The notes: generated from the letters alone by a model not told the origin. A stretch of 64,000 bases of DNA from Candidatus Yanofskybacteria bacterium RIFCSPHIGHO2_01_FULL_41_26 (GCA_001794055.1 MGJB01000015.1:180-64179), one strand, 5' to 3'; shown: positions 15,309 through 24,238, numbered from the stretch's first letter. Program-made: numbers and translations.

Positions 15309-16511
15309 TTATTTATTAATTTTGGTCACGGCTCCGGCGCCAACAGTCTTACCACCTTCTCTGATGGCAAATCTCTGCTTTTCTTCCATGGCGATAGGGG
15401 CAATCAATTGAACTTTCAAATTTGCAGTATCTCCCGGCATGACCATTTCAGTTCCTTCCGGCAATAAGACTTCTCCGGTAACATCGGTGGTTCGGAAATA
15501 GAATTGAGGTTTGTAACCCTTGAAGAATGGGGTATGTCTGCCACCTTCTTCTTTTGTTAAAACATATATTTCTGCCTCAAAATCGGTATGCGGGGTAATC
15601 GTACCCGGCTTGGCAAGCACTTGGCCTCTTTCTATGTCTTCTTTCTTGGTACCTCTCAAAAGTATTCCGGCATTGTCTCCGGCCAAACCTTCGTCTAATT
15701 GCTTATTAAACATTTCGATACCGGTGACAACAGTCTTCGCTGTCGGTTTAATTCCAACTATTTCAATTTCTTCGTTTAATTTAACTTTCCCTCTTTCAAT
15801 TCTTCCGGTTACAACAGTGCCTCTTCCTTCAATTGAAAAGATGTCTTCAATAGGCATAAGGAAGGGTTTATCGGTATCTCGGACCGGATCCGGAAAGAAA
15901 GTATCCATTGCATTCATCAATTCCTTGATCGGCTTGGCATATTGATCATCTTTTGATTTAGATTCAAGGGCTTTCAATCCAGAACCTCTGATAATCGGGG
16001 TTTTATCTCCGGGGAACTGATATTTATTCAAGAGCTCTCTGATTTCGGCTTCAACCAAATCAACCATTTCCGGATCATCAACCATATCCACCTTGTTGAG
16101 GAATACGATTATATTAGGAACGCCAACCTGTCTGGCAAGCAAAATGTGCTCTCTTGTTTGAGGCATCGGGCCATCAGTGGCAGCGACAACCAATACAGCT
16201 CCATCCATCTGGGCAGCACCCGTGATCATATTTTTAATGTAATCAGCGTGGCCAGGAGCATCAACATGAGCGTAGTGGCGCTTGGGTGTCTCGTACTCGG
16301 AGTGGTGTAAGGCAATTGTAATACCTCTGGCTTTTTCTTCAGGAGCATTATCAATCTGATCTACTCCTTCCTCTCGGGCAGAATAACCCTCGTCCTTCAT
16401 TAAATTTAATACATGCAAAATACCCGCCGTTAGCGTAGTTTTACCGTGGTCAACGTGACCGATTGTGCCGACATTCAAGTGCAGCTTGTTTCTTTCAAAT
16501 TTGCCTGCCAT
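15309..16511 (-). CDS. tuf: Elongation factor Tu
   Basis: 400 residues; GTPase that delivers aminoacyl-tRNA to the ribosome. G1 GHVDHGKTT (residues 18-26), G3 DAPGHADYIKNM, G4 NKVD and domains 2 and 3 are all present. A near-consensus promoter lies just upstream, so it can be transcribed separately from fusA. Confidence 0.98.
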   Translation of the reverse strand: MAGKFERNKLHLNVGTIGHVDHGKTTLTAGILHVLNLMKDEGYSAREEGVDQIDNAPEEKARGITIALHHSEYETPKRHYAHVDAPGHADYIKNMITGAAQMDGAVLVVAATDGPMPQTREHILLARQVGVPNIIVFLNKVDMVDDPEMVDLVEAEIRELLNKYQFPGDKTPIIRGSGLKALESKSKDDQYAKPIKELMNAMDTFFPDPVRDTDKPFLMPIEDIFSIEGRGTVVTGRIERGKVKLNEEIEIVGIKPTAKTVVTGIEMFNKQLDEGLAGDNAGILLRGTKKEDIERGQVLAKPGTITPHTDFEAEIYVLTKEEGGRHTPFFKGYKPQFYFRTTDVTGEVLLPEGTEMVMPGDTANLKVQLIAPIAMEEKQRFAIREGGKTVGAGAVTKINK

Positions 16512-16567
16512 CTTTTTATGATAACTTCGGAATCCAGAAGCTATCTATTATTAAACACGTAATATCT

Positions 16568-16596
16568 ATTTTAGCGGAATACCATAGATTAGTCAA
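16568..16596 (-). promoter_or_regulatory. tuf promoter
   Basis: Minus strand TTGACT (16591-16596), exactly 17 bp, TAAAAT (16568-16573). It overlaps the stop codon of the upstream gene at 16589 and gives a leader of about 50 nt. Confidence 0.75.
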
Positions 16597-16903
16597 CTGT
16601 TATCATCTTCTCTTCCTTTTCTATCTCGCTCTTTAGGGCCAAAATGTCTTTGTTTATCCTTTCCAGTATCTCAAGTTCGTTTTCAGGAAGAGCTGGTTTT
16701 GCGGGCATGGACCGGTCTTCGGAGTGACTTATTCCGTTGGTAACGGCATGATTTATCTTTATTTCCTTCTCTTTACCCCCCAAAATTAAATCCTTATACA
16801 TCTCATAACTTAGGATAGCAAAAGATGGCTCGCCATTATCCAACACCAAAACCGCCGTAGAGTGCTTCACCAGTTTTTTGAGTTCATCTACATTCATTGA
16901 CAA
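16589..16903 (-). CDS. Small protein with Phd/YefM-like N-terminus
   Basis: 104 residues. The first 40 (NVDELKKLVKHSTAVLVLD, then PSFAILSYEMYKDL) resemble the DNA-binding fold of Phd/YefM antitoxins, in which a short helix is followed by a strand, a Gly turn and an xYxxYxxL helix. The C-terminal half is charged and helical. No toxin gene adjoins it, so a toxin-antitoxin role is only a possibility. Confidence 0.55.
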   Translation of the reverse strand: MSMNVDELKKLVKHSTAVLVLDNGEPSFAILSYEMYKDLILGGKEKEIKINHAVTNGISHSEDRSMPAKPALPENELEILERINKDILALKSEIEKEEKMITVD

Positions 16904-16931
16904 ATTATTTGTTATATGTAATAATTGCTAT

Positions 16932-17010
16932 ATCCCGATAATGAGCACTGGGAGTAGGGTTTGGGGGAAGCCCCGACCGCCTTTGATAACCAGCCCATCC
17001 TTATTGGGAT
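16932..17010. repeat. Palindromic element upstream of the 16589 gene
   Basis: Arms ATCCCGATAA / TTATTGGGAT (16932-16941, 17001-17010) around an inner GGGGGAAGCCCCG hairpin; T-rich on the right. Together with 17081-17215 it fills the 388-bp gap between two minus-strand genes; no gene is seen there. Confidence 0.6.
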
Positions 17011-17080
17011 TTTTTGTTTCTACAACGATACAAATCTATATTATAGTATTAAAATATCAAAAAAAATGCAAACAAACGCT

Positions 17081-17215
17081 CCCCAGCCACATACCCCCGA
17101 CTCGACCGATAGTCCTCGGCTTCCTGCGAGCCTCGGCTGTCTTCATGCTCAGCCCCTCACCAAGCACCAAGCTTCGGGGCCTGCGCAAGTTCTCCCTGGG
17201 AGTATGTGGCTGGGG
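17081..17215. repeat. Large palindromic element, 14-bp perfect arms
   Basis: CCCCAGCCACATAC (17081-17094) and GTATGTGGCTGGGG (17202-17215). Inner GC-rich segment includes GAGCCTCGGCTGTC and GGCCTGCGC. It lies 76 nt after the stop of the 17292-17990 gene. Confidence 0.85.
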
Positions 17216-17291
17216 GCTCAATTATTTTTCAAAAGAAACAAAAAAAGCGCCTTGGATGTCTTACGACAATCCTCGGCGCTGACTCAATTAA

Positions 17292-17990
17292 TTAGTCTTG
17301 GCCACGACTGACCTTTTTCCTCAAATCTCGATTTTGCTCAAAACGTTTTTCCCAAGTTTCAAAAAATGTCCATTTCGAAGAAGCTGAAACATTTGCCTCA
17401 TTAATAATCGTCTCTAGATCATGTCTAAGTTCCAGTGCTACAGCCCCTCGATAACGCTGCCTATCGGAAATAATTTGTTTATAAAGGGCACAAATAGCTG
17501 CAGAAAGTTCTTGGATCTTTGCCTTATCATCCAAACGTTCTCTCCCCAATTCATCAATCCGGTCAAGCATCGCCTGAAGCGACGGATAGGTATTAATAAA
17601 CTGAAGAGCTACTTCTACTTTTAGACCTTGAAGAACTTGTTCCAGGCAAACCCAGTCACCAGTCTGCTCACGACGCCAACTTCCGGCTATTCTCCAAAAG
17701 TCGGCTGCCGGACCATAGATCGCGCTTCGCCGACGAAATGGACCACGGTTAATCTCAATCACCGAACCATCGACACAAGACCAATCAATCGCCCTTAACC
17801 TATTTGGACAAGAATAAACTTGTAAACCATAGCATGGATGATGTTGCCTATAATATATTTTCCGAAAACCCTTGAGCCAGCGGAAAAACTTTCTCCATTC
17901 ATCCTTAAACAACAAGACAAGAACAGAGACTAACGCAAGCACACTTAAAACAACGAGTGCCCAAAATGACACGAAAAGAAAGCTACTCAT
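17292..17990 (-). CDS. Membrane-anchored protein, unknown function
   Basis: 232 residues. One N-terminal membrane span (about residues 3-27, FLFVSFWALVVLSVLALVSV), then a basic stretch and a soluble domain with several Trp and Cys residues, ending in a helical region (LDDKAKIQELSAAICALYKQ). Good ribosome site (GGAGGTG) before the ATG. No family recognised. Confidence 0.65.
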   Translation of the reverse strand: MSSFLFVSFWALVVLSVLALVSVLVLLFKDEWRKFFRWLKGFRKIYYRQHHPCYGLQVYSCPNRLRAIDWSCVDGSVIEINRGPFRRRSAIYGPAADFWRIAGSWRREQTGDWVCLEQVLQGLKVEVALQFINTYPSLQAMLDRIDELGRERLDDKAKIQELSAAICALYKQIISDRQRYRGAVALELRHDLETIINEANVSASSKWTFFETWEKRFEQNRDLRKKVSRGQD

Positions 17991-18154
17991 CTAACACCTC
18001 CAGCTCTGGGCCTGTTTCATCCCAGTGGTGGTTGTGGCTGCGAACGGCCATTCCGCCCGGAATTGGGCGAGACTTTCCATCCGGAGCAGTTAACGAACGG
18101 ACTAAATCATACTACATTAAAACAAAAAAATCAAGATTTAACTCAAGAGCGAGG

Positions 18155-18281
18155 GCTTTGTGCAATTAGAGACCATCTGCAGGCGAACGAGCATGGTGTC
18201 TCGCAAAGCGAGACGAGTGAACCGAAGCCGAGAAAAATCGCCCGCTGGGGCGATTTTTCGTGTCGAGAATTGCATAAAGCC
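18155..18281. repeat. Modular palindromic element, copy 2, after fusA
   Basis: Arms GCTTTGTGCAATT (18155-18167) and AATTGCATAAAGC (18269-18281). Core ATCTGCAGGCGAACGAGCAT, a TCTCGC/GCGAGA hairpin, CCGAAGCCGAG and an inner hairpin GAAAAATCGCCC / GGGCGATTTTTC. The element ends 7 nt from the fusA stop codon. Confidence 0.88.
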
Positions 18282-18288
18282 CGAGCGA

Positions 18289-20406
18289 TTATTTTTTGCC
18301 TTCTTTGATTAACTCCGCAATATTATTCGGCACCGGTTCGTAGTGATCAAACTCCATGTTGAATGTACCGCGGCCTTCAGTCAGAGACCTCACTGAAGTA
18401 GCATAACCAAACATTTCCGAGAGAGGAACCCTTGAGTCAATGACTTTTAAATTCATCGGGCTTCGGTCGTTGATACTTATGATTTGCCCTCTTCGAGATG
18501 AAATGTCTCCTGTGGCTTCACCCATAAAATTATCAGGAACAATAATTTCAACTTTCATAATTGGTTCCAATAAGACCGGCTTTGCTCGTTTGATGGCTTC
18601 TTGAAGTGCCATAGCTCCGGCAATTTTGAAAGCAATTTCAGACGAGTCAACGTCATGATAAGAGCCGTCATATAGGGTAACCTGTAAATCCACGATCGGA
18701 AATCCGGCGAGAACTCCTTTATCCAAAGCTTCTTTTACGCCCTTTTCAACTGGAGTAATAAACTCTTCAGGAATTGCTCCGCCCTTGATGGCATCAATAA
18801 ATTCAAACCCCGCTCCCCGCTCTTTGGGCTCAACGCGCAGCCAAACATGGCCGTATTGTCCCCGACCTCCGGATTGTTTAATGTATTTGCCTTCGGCTTG
18901 AGCTTTGTCGGAAATAGTTTCTTTGTAAGCAACCTGTGGACGACCAACATTTACGTTCACGCCAAACTCTCTCTTCATACGGTCAACGATAATTTCCAAA
19001 TGCAATTCTCCCATTCCGGAAATAATTGTTTCTGCGGTCTCTTCATCGCTTTTTATTCTGAAAGTCGGATCCTCATCCGAAAGCTTTCTTAAGGCAATGC
19101 TCATCTTTTCCTGGTCGGCTTTGGTCTTCGGTTCTATTCGCAAAGAAATAACCGGTTCTGGAATTTCAATTCCTTCAAGTAAAACTGGTTTTGCCGGATC
19201 GCAAAGAGTATCACCTGTTTTGGTGTCTTTTAATCCGACGGTAGCGGCAATATTTCCCGCATAAACTTCTTTTATCTCTTTCCGCTCGTTTGCATGCAAA
19301 AGCACAATACGGCTGATTCTTTCTTGTTGACCGCTTCTTGTATTTAAAACGTAGGAGCCGGAGGTAAGTTTTCCGGAGTAAACCCGAAAAAAAGTTAAAG
19401 CTCCGACAAACGGATCAGTTGCAGTTTTAAAAGCTAATGCAGTAAATATGGCATTATCATCCGGCTCCACTAGTATTGCTTCTCCAGTTTTTTTATCAGT
19501 CACCTTTGTCGGAGGCACATCTAATGGCGACGGCAGATAATATGCAACAGCATCCAAAACAAGTTGCACGCCTTTGTTTTTTAAAGCCGAACCACAGAAC
19601 ACGGGAAATATTTTATTGGCGATAGTTGCTTTTCTAAGTATCTTGCGAAGTTGATCAAGACCTATTTCTTTACCTTCCAAATATTCAGACATTGTCGCAT
19701 CATCATGTTCAACTATTTTTTCTATAGTTATGGCTCTTTCTTTTTTTGCTTCTTCAAGAAGGTAATCCGGAATCTGACCCTTTATAACCTTCTCCCCCTT
19801 TTCACCTTCAAAGGTGTAATAATCTAAAGTTAAAAGGTCAATAATACCCTTAAACTGATCTTCGTGGCCATCAGGTATTTGAAGTTTTACAGCATACGGA
19901 GACAATCTTCCCAAAATTGACTGGAAGGAACGATCAAACGAAGCTCCCAATCGGTCAAGTTTATTAATAAAACAAACCCTTGGAACTTTGTAGTCGTCAG
20001 CATATCTCCAGTTTGTTTCGGATTGAGGTTCCACTCCGGCAACTCCGTCAAAAACAACAACCGCCCCATCCAAAACACGCAAAGAACGCTTTACTTCAAT
20101 AGTAAAGTCAATATGTCCCGGCGTATCAATAATATTTAATTTTACTTTTTCAGCTCCGCCAGCTGACGGATTATCTTTTGCATCGGTAGGAGTCCAGTAT
20201 GCAGTAGTTGCGGCAGCGGTAATAGTAATGCCTCTTTCTCTTTCCTGTTCCATCCAATCCATTACAGTATCACCTTCATGAACTTCTCCTATTTTATGAG
20301 AGATTCCTGTGTAAAACAAAATACGCTCTGATGTGGTCGTCTTGCCAGCATCAATGTGAGCGATGACTCCTATATTTCGAATTTTATTAATTGGATAATC
20401 AGCCAT
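18289..20406 (-). CDS. fusA: Elongation factor G
   Basis: 705 residues; GTPase that drives translocation. N-terminal IGVIAHIDAGKTTTSERILFY-type P-loop, DTPGHIDFT G3 and NKLDR G4; domains II to V complete. In the G domain the stretch DNPSAGGAEKVKLN is partly coded by a CCGCCAGCTGACGG palindrome (20154-20170), likely an in-frame repeat insertion. Transcribed with rpsG/rpsL direction, with a small membrane gene in between. Confidence 0.97.
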   Translation of the reverse strand: MADYPINKIRNIGVIAHIDAGKTTTSERILFYTGISHKIGEVHEGDTVMDWMEQERERGITITAAATTAYWTPTDAKDNPSAGGAEKVKLNIIDTPGHIDFTIEVKRSLRVLDGAVVVFDGVAGVEPQSETNWRYADDYKVPRVCFINKLDRLGASFDRSFQSILGRLSPYAVKLQIPDGHEDQFKGIIDLLTLDYYTFEGEKGEKVIKGQIPDYLLEEAKKERAITIEKIVEHDDATMSEYLEGKEIGLDQLRKILRKATIANKIFPVFCGSALKNKGVQLVLDAVAYYLPSPLDVPPTKVTDKKTGEAILVEPDDNAIFTALAFKTATDPFVGALTFFRVYSGKLTSGSYVLNTRSGQQERISRIVLLHANERKEIKEVYAGNIAATVGLKDTKTGDTLCDPAKPVLLEGIEIPEPVISLRIEPKTKADQEKMSIALRKLSDEDPTFRIKSDEETAETIISGMGELHLEIIVDRMKREFGVNVNVGRPQVAYKETISDKAQAEGKYIKQSGGRGQYGHVWLRVEPKERGAGFEFIDAIKGGAIPEEFITPVEKGVKEALDKGVLAGFPIVDLQVTLYDGSYHDVDSSEIAFKIAGAMALQEAIKRAKPVLLEPIMKVEIIVPDNFMGEATGDISSRRGQIISINDRSPMNLKVIDSRVPLSEMFGYATSVRSLTEGRGTFNMEFDHYEPVPNNIAELIKEGKK
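20154..20170. repeat. Palindrome inside fusA
   Basis: CTCCGCCAGCTGACGGA, nearly self-complementary, codes for NPSAGG on the minus strand. A cleaner copy of the same palindrome is in the HNH gene at 27544-27564. Confidence 0.6.
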
Positions 20407-20582
20407 TTTTTATAACTTGCTGGTCGCCCTGCTAGGCCTTCGGCCCTTAAGCAGTAAGCTCTTGTCTATCTACTTAGTTAAAATCTCCACTTCTCCTTCA
20501 TCATGTTTATATATGTTTCAGTCGAATGCTCAATTTTGCCTCGTATTTATCCAAGCCAGCTACGTTCTAAACTTTATTAACA

Positions 20583-20846
20583 CTATGCGTGATTTTTCAC
20601 TTTTTTCAGCCAAATTTTCTTAAAAAACGGCATGGTCAGTGTCGATAACATAAATGCTACGGCAGGCACTACCGCATTAAACCATGGTCGCGAAATATCC
20701 ATCACCCACAGATAAACACTGATTGCTAAATAGGTAAATAGTGTCAATAAAACCCGTCTCATCAAGCTTGTTTCCCAAGCCTTATCAACTTCTACTTTCA
20801 TGTTCCTGCTTTCTATTTTTTGTATCCTTTCTTCTAAATTATACAT
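20583..20846 (-). CDS. Small membrane protein with N-terminal helix
   Basis: 87 residues: a charged helix (MYNLEERIQKIESRN), then two membrane spans (about 30-50 and 54-72) and a basic tail. Proteins of this layout are widespread but uncharacterised. It sits between rpsG and fusA; its ATG lies 4 nt from the left arm of the palindrome that follows rpsG. Confidence 0.7.
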   Translation of the reverse strand: MYNLEERIQKIESRNMKVEVDKAWETSLMRRVLLTLFTYLAISVYLWVMDISRPWFNAVVPAVAFMLSTLTMPFFKKIWLKKVKNHA

Positions 20847-20850
20847 TTTT

Positions 20851-21016
20851 AAAAACTTATGCGTTGGCCAAGTTCAAGGCAAAAGATGAGTATCGGGCGA
20901 GCCATAGTGTGAACTATGGTGAGAACGAAACGGAATCTTTTAACGCAGAAATTGGTCAACCGATAGGCGAGCCGCAAGCCCTTAATACATTGGGCTTGGC
21001 TCGCGCATAAGTTTTT
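20851..21016. repeat. Large palindromic element after rpsG
   Basis: AAAAACTTATGCG (20851-20863) and CGCATAAGTTTTT (21004-21016), perfect 13-bp arms. Inner hairpins AGCCATAGT/ACTATGGT and AAGCCC/GGGCTT. It spans the whole gap between the rpsG stop codon (1 nt away) and the next start codon. Confidence 0.88.
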
Positions 21017-21017
21017 T

Positions 21018-21485
21018 CTACCAGGCGAAGTGAGCAAAAGCCTTGTTGGCCTCAGCCATTCGATGTGTATCAGCCTTTTTCTTGACTGCACCTCCAGTAT
21101 TGTTAAACGCATTCATTAATTCTTCGGCAAGTTTCTCTTCTGTCGCTTTTCCTTTTTGACCACGAACAGACGCAACAATCCATCTGATAGCTAAGGTCGT
21201 TTTTCTTTCCGGTCTAACTTCAATAGGTACCTGATAATTAGCTCCCCCGATTCGGCGGGATTTTAACTCCATTTGAGGTCCGGCGTTGGCAATGGCTTGA
21301 TCTAAAACTTCCATAGCCGGCTTATTTAATTTCTTTTCAGCTCTTTCAAGGGCTCCATACACGATCTTCATGGCAATCGTCTTTTTGCCGGAATACATTA
21401 TCTTATTTATAAATTTAGAAACTAAAAGACTGGAATATTTCAAATCCGGTTCTACGTGTGTTTTATGTTTTATCGGTCTTCGCAT
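21018..21485 (-). CDS. rpsG: 30S ribosomal protein S7 (uS7)
   Basis: 155 residues; nucleates assembly of the 30S head. MRRPIKHKTHVEPDLKYSS, LELKSRRIGGANYQVPIEV-like core and the C-terminal KKADTHRMAEANKAFAHFAW are typical. Six nt after rpsL. Confidence 0.97.
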   Translation of the reverse strand: MRRPIKHKTHVEPDLKYSSLLVSKFINKIMYSGKKTIAMKIVYGALERAEKKLNKPAMEVLDQAIANAGPQMELKSRRIGGANYQVPIEVRPERKTTLAIRWIVASVRGQKGKATEEKLAEELMNAFNNTGGAVKKKADTHRMAEANKAFAHFAW

Positions 21486-21491
21486 GTTATA

Positions 21492-21902
21492 TTATTTTGC
21501 TTTTTTGGCTCCATATTTTGACCTTTGCTGCTTCCTACCCTCTACACCACTCGAATCTAGCATGCCCCTTACTATATGATACCGCACGCCCGGTAAATCT
21601 TTAACTCTTCCACCCCTTAATACAACGACCGAGTGTTCCTGAAGATTGTGGCCGATGCCCGGAATATAAGCGGTAACTTCCATCCCATTGGTCAATCTGA
21701 CCCTGGCGATTTTTCTCAAGGCAGAATTCGGCTTCTTTGGTGTAGTTGTCCTTACCGATAAACAAACTCCCCTCTTAAACGGCGCAGGGTAATAAACCGG
21801 TCTGTTCTTCAAAGAGTTAAATCCGTAAATCAAAGCCGGCGACTTTGTCTTCGCTCTGGCTATTTTTCTTGGTTTTTTCAAAAGTTGTCTGAATGTCGGC
21901 AT
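21492..21902 (-). CDS. rpsL: 30S ribosomal protein S12 (uS12)
   Basis: 136 residues; monitors codon-anticodon pairing. TPKKPNSALRKIARV and the GIGHNLQEHSVVVLRGGRVKDLPGVRYH region are conserved. The lysines tied to streptomycin response are at the usual places by eye. A hairpin (ATAAGACC/GGTCTTAT, 21909-21929) lies just upstream of the start. Confidence 0.97.
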   Translation of the reverse strand: MPTFRQLLKKPRKIARAKTKSPALIYGFNSLKNRPVYYPAPFKRGVCLSVRTTTPKKPNSALRKIARVRLTNGMEVTAYIPGIGHNLQEHSVVVLRGGRVKDLPGVRYHIVRGMLDSSGVEGRKQQRSKYGAKKAK

Positions 21903-21908
21903 GCAATA

Positions 21909-21935
21909 AAATAAGACCCTTAGGTCTTATGAAGT
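21909..21935 (-). terminator. Attenuator-like hairpin before rpsL
   Basis: ATAAGACCCTTAGGTCTTAT with an AT-rich tail on the minus strand, between a small upstream gene and rpsL. It could terminate part of the upstream transcript or control S12. Confidence 0.55.
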
Positions 21936-21958
21936 GTATCAGGATATCAGGCCAGCTG

Positions 21959-22165
21959 TCAATTATCTAAACGCAGAAGGTCTTCTCTCGCTTTTTCTGC
22001 AAGACGGGCCAATCCGCCATGAAAAGAGAGATCATATGGAGAAGGCCCACCAGAAGACCTTGATGAGTTGGTTCTCTTGGGCCGAGAACGATTCGCGCGT
22101 TCTCTTTGGCGCTTTTGCGTCAAACCGACAGAAGCATTCAAATCGTACGGACTAGGACTATTCAC
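21959..22165 (-). CDS. Small basic protein with repeated SPYDL motif
   Basis: 68 residues from a GTG with a strong ribosome site (GAGG, 6 nt before it). The chain contains NSPSPYDLN and GGPSPYDLS, a duplicated motif, with Arg-rich linkers (QKRQRERANRSRPKR). Unknown family. It is the first reading frame upstream of rpsL on that strand, so it may belong to the str transcript. Confidence 0.55.
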   Translation of the reverse strand: MNSPSPYDLNASVGLTQKRQRERANRSRPKRTNSSRSSGGPSPYDLSFHGGLARLAEKAREDLLRLDN

Positions 22166-22245
22166 GTTTCACCTCAGTTTATCAACTATTTGTACCGTGG
22201 GTAGATTAACACAATAAATTATTTCTTGTAAACCGAATCACTAAT

Positions 22246-22869
22246 TTAAAGATTAATCCCCGTTATGAGTCTGTAGAGAATTGAGACCAATGGCCACATC
22301 AAAGGGAAAATAAATATCAAAAACACAAACAATAATACCAGGCTATATCTGTAGAGAAAAACCTTAAGAGCGTTGAATCTGGCTGGAAGAAATGTCATCA
22401 AAAGCCAGTGGCCATCCAGCGGCGGTATAGGGAAAAGGTTGAAAATTGCCAGTACAAGATTTAAAAGAATTATAAATGAAAATAATTGAGGTACCAGAGG
22501 AGATGTAAATATATCGGGAATTAAGCGTAAGCTTAATCCGAATATCAAAGCAAGAACAATATTGGAAGCCGGGCCGGCAAGGGCGACTTTGGCTGGACCG
22601 TATTTCTTGTCACTCAAATTTTGCGGATTATATGGGACAGGTTTGGCATAACCAATAAGGAACGGCGAACGCACCAAAAACAAAAGAAGCGGCAAAAGCA
22701 CCGACCCAAACATGTCCAGATGTTTTAGGGGGTTCAGGGTCAAACGGTCGAGATTTTTGGCGGTAGGATCCCCCAAGAACTCGGCCATCAAGCCATGGCT
22801 AACCTCATGGATAACCACGGAATAAATCAAGACAACGACATAAAAAATTGGGAGTAGTAATGCTTCCAT
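22246..22869 (-). CDS. Site-2-type membrane metalloprotease (peptidase M50)
   Basis: 207 residues, about six membrane spans. Zinc-site motif HEVSH near residue 22 and the second ligand motif FPIPPLDGHW near residue 147 place it in the M50 family (rhomboid-independent intramembrane proteases such as SpoIVFB and the short stand-alone Rip-type). No PDZ domain. Substrate unknown. Confidence 0.88.
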   Translation of the reverse strand: MEALLLPIFYVVVLIYSVVIHEVSHGLMAEFLGDPTAKNLDRLTLNPLKHLDMFGSVLLPLLLFLVRSPFLIGYAKPVPYNPQNLSDKKYGPAKVALAGPASNIVLALIFGLSLRLIPDIFTSPLVPQLFSFIILLNLVLAIFNLFPIPPLDGHWLLMTFLPARFNALKVFLYRYSLVLLFVFLIFIFPLMWPLVSILYRLITGINL

Positions 22870-22871
22870 AC

Positions 22872-22900
22872 TTGAAATCCTAACAATTTTAATGTATTAT
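22872..22900 (+). promoter_or_regulatory. rpmB promoter
   Basis: TTGAAA (22872-22877), 17 bp, TATTAT (22895-22900). The predicted start is only about 10 nt before the rpmB ATG, so the mRNA has a very short leader without a clear ribosome site. Confidence 0.65.
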
Positions 22901-22916
22901 GTAAATCACTAATATT

Positions 22917-23099
22917 ATGGCTACCAAATGTCCGCAATGCGGAAAAAAACCAATAATGTCTACGACGAGAATTTTACTTCGCGGTCATTATAATCCAACC
23001 GCAAAGTCCAAGAGATACCCCAACCTCCAATGGGCAAAAGTTAATGGAAAAAGAATCAAGATTTGCACCGACTGCATAAAAACTCTCAATAAAAACTAG
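22917..23099 (+). CDS. rpmB: 50S ribosomal protein L28 (bL28)
   Basis: 60 residues. CPQCGKKPIMSTTRILLRGHYNPTAKSKRYPNLQ gives the short L28 pattern with a CxxC near the start and a second Cys (CTDC) at the end, a zinc-binding version. First of the few plus-strand genes here and followed 9 nt later by tRNA-Pro. Confidence 0.92.
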   Translation: MATKCPQCGKKPIMSTTRILLRGHYNPTAKSKRYPNLQWAKVNGKRIKICTDCIKTLNKN

Positions 23100-23107
23100 T
23101 CAGCCAT

Positions 23108-23181
23108 CGGGCCGTCGTATAATGGTAGTACGCGTGGCTGGGGGTCATGCAGCTGGAGTTCGATTCTCCACGGCCCGACCA
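23108..23181 (+). tRNA. tRNA-Pro(GGG)
   Basis: Cloverleaf: acceptor CGGGCCG / CGGCCCG, D arm GTAT..GTAC, anticodon loop CTGGGGG with GGG, T arm TGGAG TTCGATT CTCCA, discriminator A and encoded CCA. The C1-G72 pair is typical of bacterial tRNA-Pro. Confidence 0.93.
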
Positions 23182-23233
23182 AATGATTGTAGGATACGAA
23201 TAAAAAATGCGGACAAACGTCCGCGGAATGGTT

Positions 23234-24016
23234 TTATACAATTTTAAAATTTATAGTTACTGTAAGTATAACTTCTCTGACCTCGCCGTCGACAACAACC
23301 GGCTCATACTCCCATTTTTTTACCGCTTCAAGCGCAGCCGAATCAAGAAAAGGCACCAACTGAACTATTCTGACATTTTTTATTTTGCCATTTTTGCCTA
23401 TTAAAGCTTCGACTATTACCATGCCCTCAATTCTAGCCCTCAACGCATTAATGGGATATTCCGGATGAACATATTTTATTCTTTTAAGCAGAGTGGGGTT
23501 TCCCTTAACTTCAACCGGACCTTTGGGCAACGAACCCGATGATGGATTCTGGCCAACAGTCCCTCCAGGGACACCTCCGGGTATTCCTCCTGGAACTCCT
23601 TCACCTGCGCCAGGATAATCACTTGCGGTATCATCCTCTGTTTTTTCTTTTAATTTTGTGGGTTCTGGTTTTATTTTTTCCGGCGCCTCAATTGGAATCG
23701 ACAAAGTTTTAACTTCCTTGGGTGTTTCGATTTTTTGTTCAACTAATTTTTTTAGAGAATTTTTAGCTCTCGGTTTTGGCCTCGGCGGAAGCGGCGGAGG
23801 TGGCGGTTTAATATTTTTTAAAAAGACTGGAGTCGGTAAACTGGACACAGAATCTGAAAAACGAACCGGCGGTTTGTTTGGGGGAGTAAAACTAAACCAA
23901 ACTACCAATACAAGCACATGAACCAGTCCAGAAAAAACTATCAGATACCGAAACTCCTTCCCGTTGCCGACAACCAAAGTGCGATGAATGGTATTTTCAA
24001 AGAGCCGGTTTTCCAA
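23234..24016 (-). CDS. TonB-like energy-transducing protein
   Basis: 260 residues. Layout: cytoplasmic N-terminus, one membrane span (about 24-42), a Pro-rich region (KPPPPPLPPRPKPR), a Gly-rich repeat (VPGGIPGGVPGG) and a C-terminal TonB domain (about 180-260; YPINALRARIEGMVIVEALIGKNG; ALEAVKKWEYEPVVVDG). TonB normally powers outer-membrane transporters. CPR cells are thought to lack an outer membrane, so the partner is unclear. Acquisition by transfer is likely; the Gly repeat resembles versions in Acidobacteria-like lineages. Confidence 0.85.
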   Translation of the reverse strand: MENRLFENTIHRTLVVGNGKEFRYLIVFSGLVHVLVLVVWFSFTPPNKPPVRFSDSVSSLPTPVFLKNIKPPPPPLPPRPKPRAKNSLKKLVEQKIETPKEVKTLSIPIEAPEKIKPEPTKLKEKTEDDTASDYPGAGEGVPGGIPGGVPGGTVGQNPSSGSLPKGPVEVKGNPTLLKRIKYVHPEYPINALRARIEGMVIVEALIGKNGKIKNVRIVQLVPFLDSAALEAVKKWEYEPVVVDGEVREVILTVTINFKIV

Positions 24017-24063
24017 TTTCGATCCTATGTTTTATACCCGATTACTGACAAGATATCACTAAT

Positions 24064-24095
24064 AACAAAAAACACCAAGAAAGGTGTTTTTTGTT
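24064..24095. terminator. Bidirectional terminator between ndk and the TonB gene
   Basis: AACAAAAAACACC / GGTGTTTTTTGTT with a 6-nt loop. The T tract reads on both strands; it most likely ends the ndk transcript. Confidence 0.85.
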
Positions 24096-24238
24096 GGGCC
24101 AATCTCTTGTTTTTCAAGTCTTCAGCTATTTACCAAAAGTGGTCTCCGCAGGGCAACTCCAAGGAGTTGCCGTCATATAAGAAACCCGAGATAATTATTT
24201 GTTCTAAAGCTTGGAAACAAAAGAAGGGCCTATTCTCA

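Noticed and set aside
16589..16903. Complete toxin-antitoxin pair
   Set aside because: Only an antitoxin-like start is seen; neighbours are tuf and a palindrome, so no toxin partner.
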